A stretch of DNA of 64,000 nucleotides from Lycocorax pyrrhopterus obiensis (GCA_014706295.1 JACSVZ010000001.1:1265422-1329421), one strand, 5' to 3'; positions 35,176-47,480 are shown, numbered from the stretch's first letter. Notes: a model not told the origin generated them from the letters alone. Made by a program: numbers and translations.

Positions 35176-35332
35176 GAATCCCAGAAAGATTGGGTGGGAA
35201 AGGACCTTAAAGCCCATCCAGTGCCACCCCTGCCATGGGCAGGGACACCTCCCACTGTCCCAGGCTGCTCCAAGCCCCAATGTCCAACCTGGCCTTGGAC
35301 ACTGCCAGGGATCCAGGGGCAGCCACAGCTTT
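35176..35332 (-). mobile_element. CR1 3' fragment, group A
   Basis: Antisense copy from 'gaatcccagaatcccagaaa' to 'ccaggggcagccacagct'. Confidence 0.9.
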
Positions 35333-35511
35333 TTGGGGCATCATGAAGTCATAAAACACGGATAAGAAATAGCAAATTACCTGAGATCATCTTTTGACTG
35401 AAGTTCCAACCACGAACCTTCATTTCAGAGCTGACCAAAACTCCGAACTTCTTTTCTCATCGAAGTTCTGACATTTCGAAATTTGGGATCGATCCAAGTA
35501 TTAAAGCAGAT

Positions 35512-35768
35512 GGAGCGGCTGGAGCTGGGCCAGGAGGGATTTAGGTTGGATTTTAGGGAAAGGTTCTTCCCCCAGAGGGTGCTGGGCACTGCCCAGGCTC
35601 CCCAGGGAATGGGCACGGCCCCGAGGCTGCCAGAGCTCCAGGAGCGTTTGGGCAGCGCTGCCAGGGATGCCCAGGCTGGGATTGTTGGGGGGTCTGGGCA
35701 GGGCCAGGGGCTGGGACTGGGTGATCCCTGTGGGTCCCTTCCAGCTCAGGATATTCTGTGATTCCCTG
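35512..35768 (+). mobile_element. CR1 3' fragment, group C
   Basis: Sense copy from 'gagcggctggagctgggcca' to 'ctcaggatattctgtgattc'. Confidence 0.92.
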
Positions 35769-36274
35769 AATCTCTGGAAATATTTCAGCAATTTCCCAAG
35801 AAATGCCCAATCTGGAAGAAAACACAAATTAATACTGTTTTTAATTGCTGAAATTAAACCTGGTTCCCAGAGTCCATTGTAGACCTTTTAAACTTCACTT
35901 TAAACTAAATCTTATCTTATGGAAGTTCTCTTACTTTGTGTTTTCCTTTCATGACTAATCCATGGAATTATGCACTGACTAATCCCAGCATGTCACAATA
36001 TGACACAGCATCATTTAAATCTCCTTCTCTTTTACCCCAAAATGTTATTTTTAACAGAATTACGGGCAGTTGCTGCCTGGCACTGATCAAAACATCTTTT
36101 TTTCCCCTCATAGGATAGTTTGGTGCTTTGACACAGCAAAGAAAGGAAGATGAAATATTGCAGTCAGCTCTCAGCTGAAGTTACTCGAAATTATGTTGAG
36201 AACCAAATCAAAAAGTCGGATGGAAGTGATGGGATGTTTGAACTGGGTGTCACTCTGTGTGTGCAACACCACAC
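35769..36274. other. Non-coding, AT-rich, no feature recognised
   Basis: No repeat or exon recognised. Confidence 0.5.
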
Positions 36275-37575
36275 AATTCCCGGGAACAGCTAAAAACTCT
36301 GAAAGATACAAAATAAAACGGAATAAAAATAATCTTTTAAATAAAAAAACCCCACTACGATGATATAAAATGGGGTTATTTCCCCAACAATCCCAGAAAT
36401 AGCTGAAAATTCTGAAAGATACAAAATATAACTGAATAAAAATAATCTTTTAAATAAAAAAACCACTACAATGATATAAAATGGGGTTATTTCCCCACCA
36501 GTTCCCAGAAATAGCTGAAAACTGCAAAATATAAAATAAAAGAGAATTAAAAAATACTTTTAAATTAAAAACCCCACTACAATTATATGAAATGAGGTTT
36601 TTGCCCCAAAAATTCAAAAGTGAAAACTCCGAAAGATACAAAATAAAACAGAATAAAAATAATCTTTTAAATAAAAAACTCCACTACAATGATATAAAAT
36701 GAGGTTATTTCCCCAACAATCCCTTGAAGTAGATGAAAACTCTGAAAAATACAAAATAAAAGAAAATCAAAATAATTTCTTAAATAAAAAACCCCACTAC
36801 AATTATACAAAATGGGGTTATTTCCCCAACAATCCCAGAAATAGCTGAAAACTCTGAAAAATACAAAATAAAATGGAATAAAAAATATTTTCAAGTTAAA
36901 AACCCACTACAATTAAAAATATAAATACACAAATCAAATGAGGTTATTTCCCCAGCAATCCCTAGAAACAGCTGAAAACTCTGGAAAATACAAAATAATA
37001 AATATGTACATAATAAATATGTACAAAATAAATAAATACAATATAATAAATACAAAATGAATAAAAAATATTTTTAAATGAAAAACCCACTACAATTAAA
37101 AATACACAAATCAAATGAGGTTATTTCCCCAACAATCCCTAGAAATAACTGAAAACTCTGAAAAATATAAAATAAAACAGAATAAAAAATATTTTTAAAT
37201 TAAAAACCCCACTACAATTATATGAAATGAGGTTGTTTCCCCAAATAGTCATAAATGAAAACTCTGAAAAATAAAACAGAATAAAAATAATTTTTAAATA
37301 AAAAACCCCACTACAATTATGCAAAATGAGGTTATTTCCCCAACAGTTCCCAGAAACAGCTGAAAACTCTGAAAAATGTAAAATAAAACAGAACAAAAAA
37401 TATTTTTAAATGAAAAACCCACTACAATTAAAAATACACAAATCAAATGAGGTTATTTCCCCAACAATCCCTTGAAACAGCTGAAAACTCTGAAAGATAC
37501 AAAATAAAACAGAATAAAAATAATGTTTAAATAAGAAACCCCAGTGCAGTTATGGAAAACGAGGTTTCCCAAATG
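36275..37575. repeat. AT-rich satellite-like array, about 110-bp unit, 11 units
   Basis: Each unit contains 'ccccactacaatta', 'gaggttatttccccaacaat', 'agctgaaaactctgaaa' and an A-rich 'aaataaaacagaataaaaat' stretch. Successive 'ggttattt' landmarks are 108 to 177 bases apart where seen. Some units carry extra 'aatacacaaatcaaatg' inserts. Confidence 0.95.
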
Positions 37576-37961
37576 AAAGGTGCAGCAGGCGGAAAAGAGC
37601 CGCGATCCGTTTGATTCCGCGGCGATTTTTGATCCCAAATCTGGCTCGTCCGGGTGGGAAAAGCCTCTCCCTTTGAAGCTGGAGCGGCCACTGCCGGGAG
37701 AGCAGCAATAAAAAAGGAATTGCCTCGGGAATTGTGTCCCTCAAAGGGAAGGCAGCGATAAAAAATATCCGTGATCCCGAATTCTCCTCGTTTCCGCAGC
37801 ACTTGGGTGTCACTGCCGGTGAACAATCCCTCCTTATCTCCAGGGTTTCCCCAGCCACCTTCAGGTGACCTGGGATACTCCGGGATCGTTTGAAATTCCA
37901 AGGGAACCGGATTCCATGTGCGGTCTCTCTGGGGCTCTTCGTTTGTAGGGAAAGGTTTTCA
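37576..37961. other. Non-coding, locally CpG-containing
   Basis: Unique-looking sequence with several CpGs such as 'gattccgcggcg' and 'gctcgtccgggtgg'. No exon recognised. Confidence 0.5.
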
Positions 37962-38095
37962 TGGAATCCTGGAATATCGTGAGTGGGAAAGGACCCACAG
38001 GGATCACCCAGTCCCACCCCTGGCCCTGCGCAGACCCCCCAAAATCTCACCCTGGGCATCCCTGGCAGCGCTGTCCAAACGCTCCTGGAGCCCTT
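37962..38095 (-). mobile_element. CR1 3' fragment, group C
   Basis: Antisense tail from 'ggaatcctggaatatcgtga' to 'gtccaaacgctcctggagcc'. Confidence 0.9.
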
Positions 38096-38286
38096 TTAAT
38101 TTGAATTAGGCTTTAAAAAATTAAATAATAAAATAAAGGTGCAGCTTTCCAGGCATTCAAACATCCTTTGGAATGCGGGGCCACCCTCACACTCCCAGGA
38201 GCCACCAGGCCCAACCAGGATTTTCCATGCTGATGTCCTCAGCAATTAAAAGAGAAGAAATGAGGTAAAATGAAAAAGAAATAAAT

Positions 38287-38375
38287 CTGGGATAGCAGAA
38301 GGTGTCCCTGCCCATGGCAAGGGGTGGGAATGGGATTATTTTTGAGGTCCCATCCAACCCAAAGCGTTCCATGGT
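38287..38375 (+). mobile_element. CR1 3' tail, group A, short
   Basis: Sense tail 'gaaggtgtccctgcccatgg' to 'caacccaaagcgttccatgg'. Confidence 0.85.
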
Positions 38376-38706
38376 TCCCCTTTTCCCACCTGGAAGAGGA
38401 AGGGTTTGTAAGGATAAATGGAAGGAATTCTAATGAAGAGAAAAGAGCTCCATGCCTGGGAGAAGCTCCATGCTCCAAATTGGATTTGGAGAAGCTGCTC
38501 CAGTCAGATTCCAGAGTGGGATGGGATCGGGGACAGTGGCAACAGAGCCCCACAGCTCCTCAGGAGGGAAACAAACCTTGGGAGCTGCAGGATGCCTGAT
38601 CCGTGTCTTAGTATTGCCCTGGTTTCACTGGGAAACATTCCAATAAAAACGGTGGTTACTGGGAACTGAGAGGCGCCTGATCTGCTCCATAATCTCTGCA
38701 GGGAAT
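38376..38706. other. Non-coding, no feature recognised
   Basis: No repeat or exon recognised. Confidence 0.5.
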
Positions 38707-39290
38707 ATCCCAGAATCCCAGAGTTACTGAGGTGGGAAGAGCCCTTCAGGACCATCCAGTGCCACCCCAGCAGCACCAGCATCACCCCAAACCCTGTCCC
38801 CAAGGGCCACATCCAGACTCCTCCTGAGCACTCCCACAGACAGTGACTGCACCACTCCCTGGGCAGCTCATTCCAAGGCCTCACCGCTCTGGGAGGGAAA
38901 AATTGTTTCCAACCTCCAACCTGAGCCTCCCCTGGTGCAATTTGAGGCCTTTTCCTCTCCTCCTTTCCCTGCCCCCTCCTGTCAGGGAGTTGTGCAGAGC
39001 CACAAGGTCCCCCCTGAGCCTCCTTTGCTCCAGGCTGAGCCCCTTTCCCAGCTCCCTCAGCTGCTCCTGGGGCTCCAGCCCCTTCCCAGCTCCGTTCCCT
39101 GCCCTGGACACGCTCCAGCCCCTCCAGGGCTCTCCTGCAGGAGCCAGAACTGGGCACAGCCCTCGAGGGGCCTCTCAGTGCCCAGCACAGAGGGACAATC
39201 CCTGCCCTGCTCCTGCTGGACACACAATTCCTCATTCGGGCCAGGATGTTGTTGCCCACCTGGGCACCCTTGGGCTCATACCCAGAAATC
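38707..39290 (-). mobile_element. CR1 fragment, group E tail with group B-like body
   Basis: Antisense copy. It begins with the group E 3' end ('gagttactgaggtgggaaga' and the reverse of the group E string), then continues as the group B body ('ctgtcagggagttgtgcaga', 'acacgctccagcccctccag') to 'cccacctgggcacccttggg'. Confidence 0.88.
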
Positions 39291-40120
39291 CAGGGACAGA
39301 ACATTCCTCAAGCAGCTCCCGGGCCACTGCCAGTGACAGAAACACTCAATGAGAAGAATTCCAAAGAGCTGCAATTGCTTCAGGAATGCGCTGAAGGAGA
39401 GATGAGAGAAGTGAAGAAGAATAGGTGGAAATTAATTTAATTACAGGAGACACTTGATGCAGCTTGAAAGCAAATGAAGTGCAAATACCTCCAAAGTGCA
39501 GTTTCCTGGCAGAGGGACAGGATTGGTTTGGTTCCTGACTGTGAGGCTCAAATTAAAAACTAAAATTGAACTTTGTACCAAAACCAAAAGAAAAGCACTG
39601 GAGAAAAACCTACAAAGAACTGGCCAAGGGTCAAAAGAGGATCCAGGCATTTCCATCTCAGCCCTGTCTGTGCTTCCAGGCAGGGCCAGCGCTTTGGGGG
39701 ATGTCACAAACAAATGGCTCCTGTTTATCTGAAGTCAGAGAAAGTCTTCATCTCTCCCTAGGATTGCCCAAACCACTCCAGCCCAGAGAAGCCAGCAGCC
39801 TTCCCGAAACTCCAGAAAGATCCAACCAACCCCCACGAGGTGTTTTCAAATAAGGGACACAAAAAAGAGCAGAAAACTCGTTAAAGTTAATTGGCCACCT
39901 GGAAAATCTTCTCTCTGCCAAGAGTTGCTTTTTCATTATTTTCCAAGGAGTGTTTTTTAGGAATCTTTCAGGAGAACTCTGCAGATTTCTGGAGTTGGAT
40001 AGAATCAAGCAAGTTGTTGAGATGGAGTGAAACCAGCAGGGAAAGCAAAGTGAACCCAGGTTCTCCCACAGATCCAAGGAAAACTCAACGACATGGAAAT
40101 AAAACCTCAAATCCCTGACA
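39291..40120. other. Non-coding, no feature recognised
   Basis: No repeat or exon recognised. Confidence 0.5.
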
Positions 40121-40607
40121 GGAGGGTCCAGTTCTGGCTCCTGCAGGAGAGCCCTGGAGGGGCTGGAGCGTGTCCAGGGCAGGGAACGGAGCTGGGAAGG
40201 GGCTGGAGCCCCAGGAGCGGCTGAGGGAGCTGGGAAAGGGGCTCAGCCTGGAGCAAAGGAGGCTCAGGGGGGACCTTGTGGCTCTGCACAACTCCCTGGC
40301 AGGAGGGGGCAGCCGGGGGGGGTCGGGCTCTGCTCCCAGGGAACAGGGACAGGAGGAGAGGGAACGGCCTCAGGCTGGGCCAGGGGAGGCTCAGGTTGGA
40401 CACCAGGAGCAATTTCCTCATGGAAAGGGAGGTCAGGCCTTGGAAAGAGCTGCCCAGGGAGGTTTGGAGTGCCCATCCCTGGAGGTGTCCCAGGAAGGCC
40501 TGGACGTGGCACTCAGTGCTCTGGGCTGGGGACAAGGTGGGCATCGGGCACAGCTGGGACTCGCTGGGCTGGGAGGGCTTTTCCAGCCTAAATCCTGGGA
40601 TTCTGTG
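40121..40607 (+). mobile_element. CR1 fragment, group B
   Basis: Sense copy from 'gtccagttctggctcctgca' to 'aatcctgggattctgtg'. A good reference for the uninterrupted order of this group. Confidence 0.94.
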
Positions 40608-41116
40608 AAAACAAAGCATTGCACGTGTTTGCAGGAACAAGGCACCTTGGTGAACCCCCGGACTCGATTTCATCCTCCCAAAAATCCCTCAGCAAATACT
40701 TTTGGTCAACCCCTGTGCCACGGGACTCCAGCTGCTCCGTGTGGTTTGGCCACACTTCCCATTGAAAGAACCCAAACATTTCTGTGGATTCTCACATGAG
40801 GAACACCACTATTGTCCTTCCCTAAATGCCAGCGTTTAGAGACTCTGCAATTCCCACCAGAATAACCCTGGGAGGGGGCTCGTGCTCCTCACAGTGCAAT
40901 TAAGGAGGGCTTTGAGACCACAGCTGTTTTTAGAGCTCCCTGAGGTCGGCAGGAATGTCCCGGGCAGCGGGGATTGGGATGCTGGGATTTACAACCCTCT
41001 CCCAGTCACTCGGATTACTCAGAGTCAGTGGAGGCTGAGGAGCAGAAAATCCTACACGGGGAGAAATGTTGGATTTCTCAGCAGTGATTCACCCCCCCAG
41101 CACAGAGAAATCAGCA
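40608..41116. other. Non-coding, no feature recognised
   Basis: No repeat or exon recognised. Confidence 0.5.
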
Positions 41117-41445
41117 CCTAAAGGGATCCAGGAGAGCTGGAGAGGGACTGGGGACAAAGGAGGAAGGGACAGGACACAGGGAATGGCTTCCCAGTGCCAG
41201 AGGGCAGGGCTGGATGGGATCTTGGGCAGGAATTGTTCCCTGGGAGGGTGGGCAGGCCCTGGCACAGGGTGCCCAGAGCAGCTGTGGCTGCCCCTGGATC
41301 CCTGGCAGTGCCCAAGGCCAGGTTGGACATTGGGGCTTGGAGCAGCCTGGGACAGTGGGAGGTGTCCCTGCCATGGCAGGGGTGGGATGATCCCTAAAAT
41401 CCCTCCCCATCCAAACCATTCTGGAATTCCATGGTTCTATAATTC
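41117..41445 (+). mobile_element. CR1 fragment, group A
   Basis: Sense copy from 'cctaaagggatccaggagag' to 'attccatggttctataattc', a well-preserved octamer tail. Confidence 0.93.
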
Positions 41446-41744
41446 CAGGTGCTGGCTCCCAGCACACAGAGCTCAGGGCAGAGCTCTGGATTAGTCCCAG
41501 CACCTGGAATTTTCTCACATCACAAACCAGGGTGACACAGTCCAGAGAAGTGAGAACCTTCACCCAGCCCTCAGAGGGGACAAATGGGAACAACCACAGC
41601 CAGGGAGGCGTCACCTGGAGCAGGTCTGGGAACACCACAGCTCTGAGAGCAAACAAATCAATGTTGTGACCAGAGACTACGAAACTGATGCAGAAAATGC
41701 TCTTAATAAATCTGTTTTAACCCGTTCTAGTCAGAGTTTTGTTG

Positions 41745-42035
41745 TATTTCCAGTGGTGCCAGTGACAGGATCAGGAGCAGTGGCCACAAACTGAAACACA
41801 ACGAATTCCACCCCAGCAGGAGGAAGAACCTCTTTCCATGGAGCCCTGGAACAGCTGCCCAGGGAGGTGATGGATTCTCCCTCCCTGGAGACATCCCAAG
41901 CCCACCTGGATGTGTTCCTGTGTCACTGCTCCAGGTGACCCTGCCTGGGCAGGAGGGTTGGATTGGGTGATCTCCAGAAGGTCCTTCCAAGCCTGATAAT
42001 TCTGGGATTCTGGGATTCTGTGATCTCAACCCTTG
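41745..42035 (+). mobile_element. CR1 3' fragment, group F
   Basis: Sense copy with 'ccagtgacaggatcaggagc', 'gagccctggaacagctgccc', the group F string and the tail 'attctgggattctgtgat'. The only clear copy of this group in the window. Confidence 0.87.
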
Positions 42036-42207
42036 GAGCACCACCTTGGGTGCCAAAAAGGACCTCGTGGTCTAACCTGGCAGCCAAAGCCCACCCAGAC
42101 ACGCGGGCACTCCCTCGGTGCCAGGGGGTGGGGAGAGAACCAGAAAAAAGGGAAAACTTGTGGGCTGAGATGAAGATGGGTTAATAGGACACAAAAATAA
42201 GGGAAAG

Positions 42208-42338
42208 TCACAGAATCATGGAGTGGTTTGGGCTGGAAGGGATCTTGAACTCATCTTGTTCCAACCCCAGACACTTTCCACTATCCCAGGGTGCTCCAAG
42301 CCCTGTCCAAGCTGGCCTTGGGCACTCCCAGGGCTGAG
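42208..42338 (-). mobile_element. CR1 3' fragment, group A
   Basis: Antisense tail from 'tcacagaatcatggagtggt' to 'ccttgggcactcccagggct'. Confidence 0.85.
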
Positions 42339-43325
42339 GAGCTGAGTGTGACCCAACGCACCCAACTCCCACCTCCAGCTCTGCCCGTGTCCTGCATAAC
42401 AAACAAAGCCTTGGGCTCCGCAGTTCCTTGGAAAACTCCTTTTCCAGCCCAAGATTCTGCAGCTTTGCCTTCCTGATGATTGTCCTGCTTCCCCTGGCAG
42501 CAATCCCAAACTCTCCCAATGCAGCTGGGGGGAATCTGAGCAGCACCAGGTGCACCAGGTCACTTTTGGTTTCGTTTCTCTTCCCCTTTGGGCTGGCTGC
42601 AGCTCCTCTGGAATTGTTTTTTCTCAATAGAGGGCAGGGAATTATTTATAGGGGATTCCAGGGGTTATCAAAGCAAATTCCCTGCTTTTTCCAGTGGCTG
42701 GGACAACCGGGAATATCCTACCCTCAGAGAGAGCAACTTGGAGGATCCTTCATGCCCGTGCCAGGAGCACTCCTAAGGTCCCCTCATCCTTAATATTTAA
42801 GGAGTGAGAGTATTTAATTGCCGACATTCCCTGAGTAGAAGAGTGGGAATGCTGCCTGGGCATCATTAGGATAATGAGCATCCTGCTCCTGGCTCCCTCC
42901 TGTCTCTGCCAGGTGCCTGTGTCCACGGATGGAACAGACTGTGACATTGTCATCCTGCTTGTCACCCAAACCCAGGGGGCAGCCAGGCTGCCAGGACGCC
43001 GAGTGTGCCACCAGCCTCCTCTGCTTCTCCCAAGGGGAATTGGGGAGGGAAAATCCAACGGAAAATCCAATCCTCCCTACCTGTGACCTTCACATCAGCC
43101 CTCAGCACAAAACTGAGCTGAGCTCAGCTCGTCCCCACAGGCAGCAGCAGCTCTGGAGAGCCCCGCAGATGTTGGACATTGCCCAAGGAATGTTGGACGT
43201 GTCCCCACCAGACCCTGCAGAGGAGCTTCCTGTGAGTCTTCACCAGCAGAATTCCCAGCTCTGAAACCCTGCTGAGGTGGCTGAGGGATTCCCCTTGAGA
43301 GAAGCGTTGTCCTGTCAGGATACTC
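42339..43325. other. Non-coding, no feature recognised
   Basis: No repeat or exon recognised. Confidence 0.5.
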
Positions 43326-43470
43326 GGAATTATGGAATGGTCTGGGCAGGGAGGGAATTTAAATCATCCCATCCCATCCCTGACACCTTCCACCATCCCA
43401 GGTTGCTCCAAGCCCCAGTGTCCAACCTGGCCTTGGACACTGCCAGGGAGCAGCCTCAGCTTCCCTGAGC
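43326..43470 (-). mobile_element. CR1 3' fragment, group A, diverged
   Basis: Antisense tail from 'ggaattatggaatggtctgg' to 'ccttggacactgccagggag', with small internal deletions. Confidence 0.82.
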
Positions 43471-44045
43471 ATCCACAGCTCCTCTGTTCCTGCAGAACTC
43501 AGCCAGGGCCCTCCTACAGATGCAGTGGGGTCTCACCACCCCACAAAACTCCCCTCAGGATTTTCCTCAGCCAGATTCCCTCCGTGCCAGCAGCACCCTC
43601 CACACACACCTGACTTGGCAGCCCCAGCACAACCCGACCCCGACAGGGATTCCAGCCCTCCCAGGTTCCCAGCATCCATCCCCTCGCTGTGAAACATCCT
43701 TTGGGAAAGCAGCCTGGGATACTTCAGGAGTGGGATCTGTCAGTGCCAAGCTCCCCCTCTTCCATGAGCGGTGCCCCTTTATCCCACATCTCCTTCACTG
43801 GAGTTTGTGTTTTTCCAAGGGCTCTTCAGTGGGATGTTGCAGGAGAATCCTGCCAGCACCCAGCCTGGAGAGAAGTGAATCACAAAATCTCAAAGGCCAA
43901 TTAAAACCCCTCATATTTTAAACAATCCTGATGATTTTTAAGCCTGGGCTTCCAGGCCATGAGTTGAAAATATCTGCAGGGTTTGTCTTCAAATTGCAGC
44001 TTTCCAGAACCTGATGGGAGCCTGAAAGGTGGAGAGAGACCTTTA
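43471..44045. other. Non-coding, no feature recognised
   Basis: No repeat or exon recognised. Confidence 0.5.
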
Positions 44046-44331
44046 ATAACAGCATGGAGTGCCAGGACGAGGGGAAGGGATTCAAACTGACAGGGAGGAG
44101 ATTTGGATGGGATCTTGGGCAGGAATTGTTCCCTGGGAGGGTGGGCAGGCCCTGGCACAGGGTGCCCAGAGCAGCTGTGGCTGCCCCTGGATCCCTGGCA
44201 GTGCCCAAGGCCAGGTTGGACATTGGGGCTTGGAGCAGCCTGGGACAGTGGAAGGTGTCCCTGCCCACGGCAGGGGTGGGAATGGGATCCCTAAAATCCC
44301 TCCCAATCCAAACCATTCTGTGATTCCATGA
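44046..44331 (+). mobile_element. CR1 3' fragment, group A
   Basis: Sense copy from 'taacagcatggagtgccagg' to 'ccattctgtgattccatgac'. Confidence 0.92.
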
Positions 44332-45689
44332 CCAACATTTCTGCTGGAGATCCTGGCAGTGCTGGACAGATCCTGGGAGACTCTTGGGGCAGAAATAACG
44401 TGGCCACATCCTAAGAGGAATTCCTGACTCCAGCAGCCCTGGTTTATATCCCAAAGTCTTCCTTCCTTGGTAACAACTCAGCCAACAGAGCTGAGAGCTG
44501 AGAGCCAAGGGACAGGGATGAGTTTCAGGGATCAAAGCCCAGATCCAGCTGCAGCAGCCCATGAGCCAGGCTGACTTTTGCCATTCCAATCCCTCCCTGG
44601 ATCACTCCCCAAGCAACACATCCCTGGGTGCTGGAGCCCGGCTCCTCCTGCAGCTCCGGGCAGGAGAGGATTCCCAGAGTGACACTGGGACAGAAGATCC
44701 TGAAGTTCTTTACGCTCACAATGCCAACGAAGGGGATTTCGGTGCACTCCGGACTCAGGGAGCAAATCCCTGCATGCTCAGACTTCCTGGGATCAGGGCA
44801 GTGGCCACACTGAGCACTCTCCAAGTGGAATTCTTTGATGGTGCAGTGCCCTCAGTCTGCTGGAGAAACCTCCAAAACACAACATTCCCCCAAGGAAGAG
44901 AAAAGATCAGGAAAAGGACAGGATTGAGGACATTCCCAAGACATTTTCTGGCTGAACAAACCTTTCCAAGCCAGAGCTGCCAGTTGTTATTTGAATCCTT
45001 CCCAAGGCTGTGTATCCCCAAAATCCACAAATAAGGAACCCGGAGGATTTAGGAGCAGAAAATTCCTCATTTTCGACCCTCAGAAACATCACCTGAGGAA
45101 GGGCTGAGCAGCTTCAGTATTGGATTCTTTGGGAACAAAATCCAAGTCCTGCCATTCCAACTGCTCAGGCCTTTGGGAATGCCCATGGAACGGGACATTT
45201 AAGGCCGTGGTTTGGCTGCACAGCTCCTCTGGCTCTCCAGTGTCCTGAAATTTTACTCTTGGAGATCCAGAGCCTCTCAGAGGGACAAATGGGCTTTGGA
45301 CAATCAAAAAGGCAGGAACACATCTCAAGGCCTCCCTTCCTCCACAGGGATTTATGATCCCTCAGGGCACAAATATCCCTTTTTTGCCTTTTTTTCCCTG
45401 GCACAAGTGTTTGTTCAGCCCCAGGACTGCTCCAGTTTGATCCCCTCTCCTCCATTCTGATGTTGGCTGTTACTGGCTTCCCAAAATATCCAACTCCCAG
45501 CCTGGGAGCTGACTGGGCTCAACAAATTCCAACCCACACTCCACCTCCTATTAAAACAACAAAAAATTTTAAGAAGTTCATATTGGAAACCATCAATTAT
45601 GAGGAAAACAGTACCTGCAGCTGTGGAGAGGTTTATAAATAAGTCCTGCTGCTGAGACAGCTCCAGTGCTGGGACAGCCACGCTCCAGT
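44332..45689. other. Non-coding, no feature recognised
   Basis: No repeat or exon recognised in 1.36 kb. Confidence 0.5.
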
Positions 45690-45850
45690 CCGGCTCCTGC
45701 GATCCCCCAAACTTGGGATAAAGAAAAAATTGATCCCTCAGAAAACAGGGACATGAACGGTCCTAATTTGCACCAAATCACGGCACATGTTCCATAAAAA
45801 GCTGATGGGCTCATCCCAAAGAACATCCAGGATTTTCCTGCTGAATGCAG
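45690..45850 (+). repeat. 160-bp block joined to CR1, shared with 26629-26797
   Basis: Reverse complement of the block at 26629-26797: 'tgaacggtcctaatttgcac', 'ggcacatgttccataaaaag', 'ggattttcctgctgaatgca'. It passes straight into group B CR1 at the same junction. Confidence 0.88.
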
Positions 45851-46312
45851 GAGAGCCCTGGAGGGGCTGGAGCGTGTCCAGGGCAGGGAACGGAGCTGGG
45901 AAGGGGCTGGAGCCCCAGGAGCGGCTGAGGGAGCTGGGAAAGGGGCTCAGCCTGGAGCTAAGGAGGCTCAGGGGGGACCTTGTGGCTCTGCACAACTCCC
46001 TGACAGGAGGGGGCAGCCGGGGGGGGTCGGGCTCTGCTCCCAGGGAACAGGGACAGGAGGAGAGGGAACGGCCTCAGGCTGGGCCAGGGGAGGCTCAGGG
46101 TGGACACCAGCAGGAATTTCTTCTTGGAAAGGGAGGTCAGGCCTTGGAAAGAGCTGCCCAGGGAGGTTTGGAGTGCCCATCCCTGGAGGTGTCCCAGGAA
46201 GGCCTGGACGTGGCACTCAGTGCTCTGGGCTGGGGACAAGGTGGGCATCGGGCACAGCTGGGACTGGATGGGCTGGGAGGGCTTTTCCAGCCTCAGGGAT
46301 CCTGGGATCAAC
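45851..46312 (+). mobile_element. CR1 fragment, group B
   Basis: Sense copy from 'gagagccctggaggggctgg' to 'cctcagggatcctgggatc'. Very close to 40121-40607. Confidence 0.93.
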
Positions 46313-47456
46313 CTTGAAATTGGGACAAATTAAATACAAAATTTAAAACTATGCCAAGGAAACTGAAAAAAAGACAAATAACCAACATTTATACATTTAC
46401 AGCCTCTGCTGAGCTTCACGTAGTGGAGTTGAGAACTTAGGTATTCTCCTTCCTACTCAATCCCAATTCGAGGCTGGAGGTAAAATCCCTTTAAACCCCA
46501 GGCTTTCCATCCATGTTCTATTCAAGAAAACCTTTAGAGAACCCCTGGAGTAAGACACATTCTTGCAGCTGGCACTTTCTACACCAAAAAAGTGAATTTT
46601 CAGCAGCAAGGGCAGCTCAGGGAGCCAAACCAGGGACACAGATTCCCAAATCCGCGGCTCCTCCCGGCTGAGCTCATCCCTGAGTGGAAGGAAGGTCTGT
46701 CCCACAAGGAAAAATCATGGACAAGGGAAGCTCTGCCTGGAGCAGGCAGCAACCACAACAACCGAAGCACCTCTAATACAGATTCAGCTTCAGGGAGTGT
46801 GCAGTGCATTTCCCCCTATCATTCCAATGATTTTTCCAGGAAAAAAGAGACTTAAAAGAGAAAAGAAAATCAAATTTAAATTAAAAAAAAAAAAAACCCA
46901 CCACGAAAATACCCCCAAACAAACAAAACCCCACAAATCCAGACATTCATAACTCTTACAGAAAGATGTAGAGAAAGAAATTGTTATTCATTTTTTTCAT
47001 TTTTTAAAAAAGGAAGATATTGGGAAAAACTGGTTTCTTTTCCTTCCCAAAATTCCACATCCAAGGAAAAAAAGAGCACAAAACCCCCTCCCTCAGGAAT
47101 GATCCAGCTGCTGGATTTCCATCAGAGAGCAGGAGGTCTTTATATATAACAATAATGTCGCTGATCTTCCTCCTGCTTTGAGCAAAAAAAAGACAAAAAA
47201 GCCACATGAACACTTTGGTCCTGATGTTTTTCCCAGTTTGGAATGTCCACTCCATGGCAAAACAAAGCATCTTTGATTCTCCTGCTCCTACAGAAGCTTG
47301 GGGGGGTCTCTAATTCCCACCTGGAATTTTCTGGCCTTACCTAAAGAGGATTTTTCACCTGTGCTTTGAACATTATTTACCTTAAGGACCACGAGGTGGC
47401 TCTTGGCAGTGAAAGTTGGGTTTTTTCATACTTAAAAAAATACGAAAAAGTCAGTT
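46313..47456. other. Non-coding downstream of MRPS6, AT-rich
   Basis: A-rich tract near 46870-46950. No repeat family or exon recognised. Confidence 0.5.
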
Positions 47457-47480
47457 TTTATTTTTAACCACACTTTTATT
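47457..47480 (-). promoter_or_regulatory. MRPS6: Two candidate polyadenylation signals for MRPS6
   Basis: The minus strand reads AATAAA at 47475-47480 and again at 47457-47462, 413 and 431 bases past the stop codon. T-rich sequence follows. Which one is used cannot be told from sequence. Confidence 0.45.

Larger units (their letters stand above)
34785..35332 (-). repeat. Inverted duplication, right member
   Basis: Reverse complement of 20520-21070, including the non-CR1 core (about 34982-35172) and both flanking CR1 pieces. Only scattered substitutions separate the two. Confidence 0.9.

Noticed and set aside
1..46000. KCNE2, KCNE1, SMIM11 or other neighbours known beside MRPS6 in mammals
   Set aside because: Their characteristic peptides, such as the KCNE transmembrane segment, were not seen in any frame. 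The region appears intergenic.
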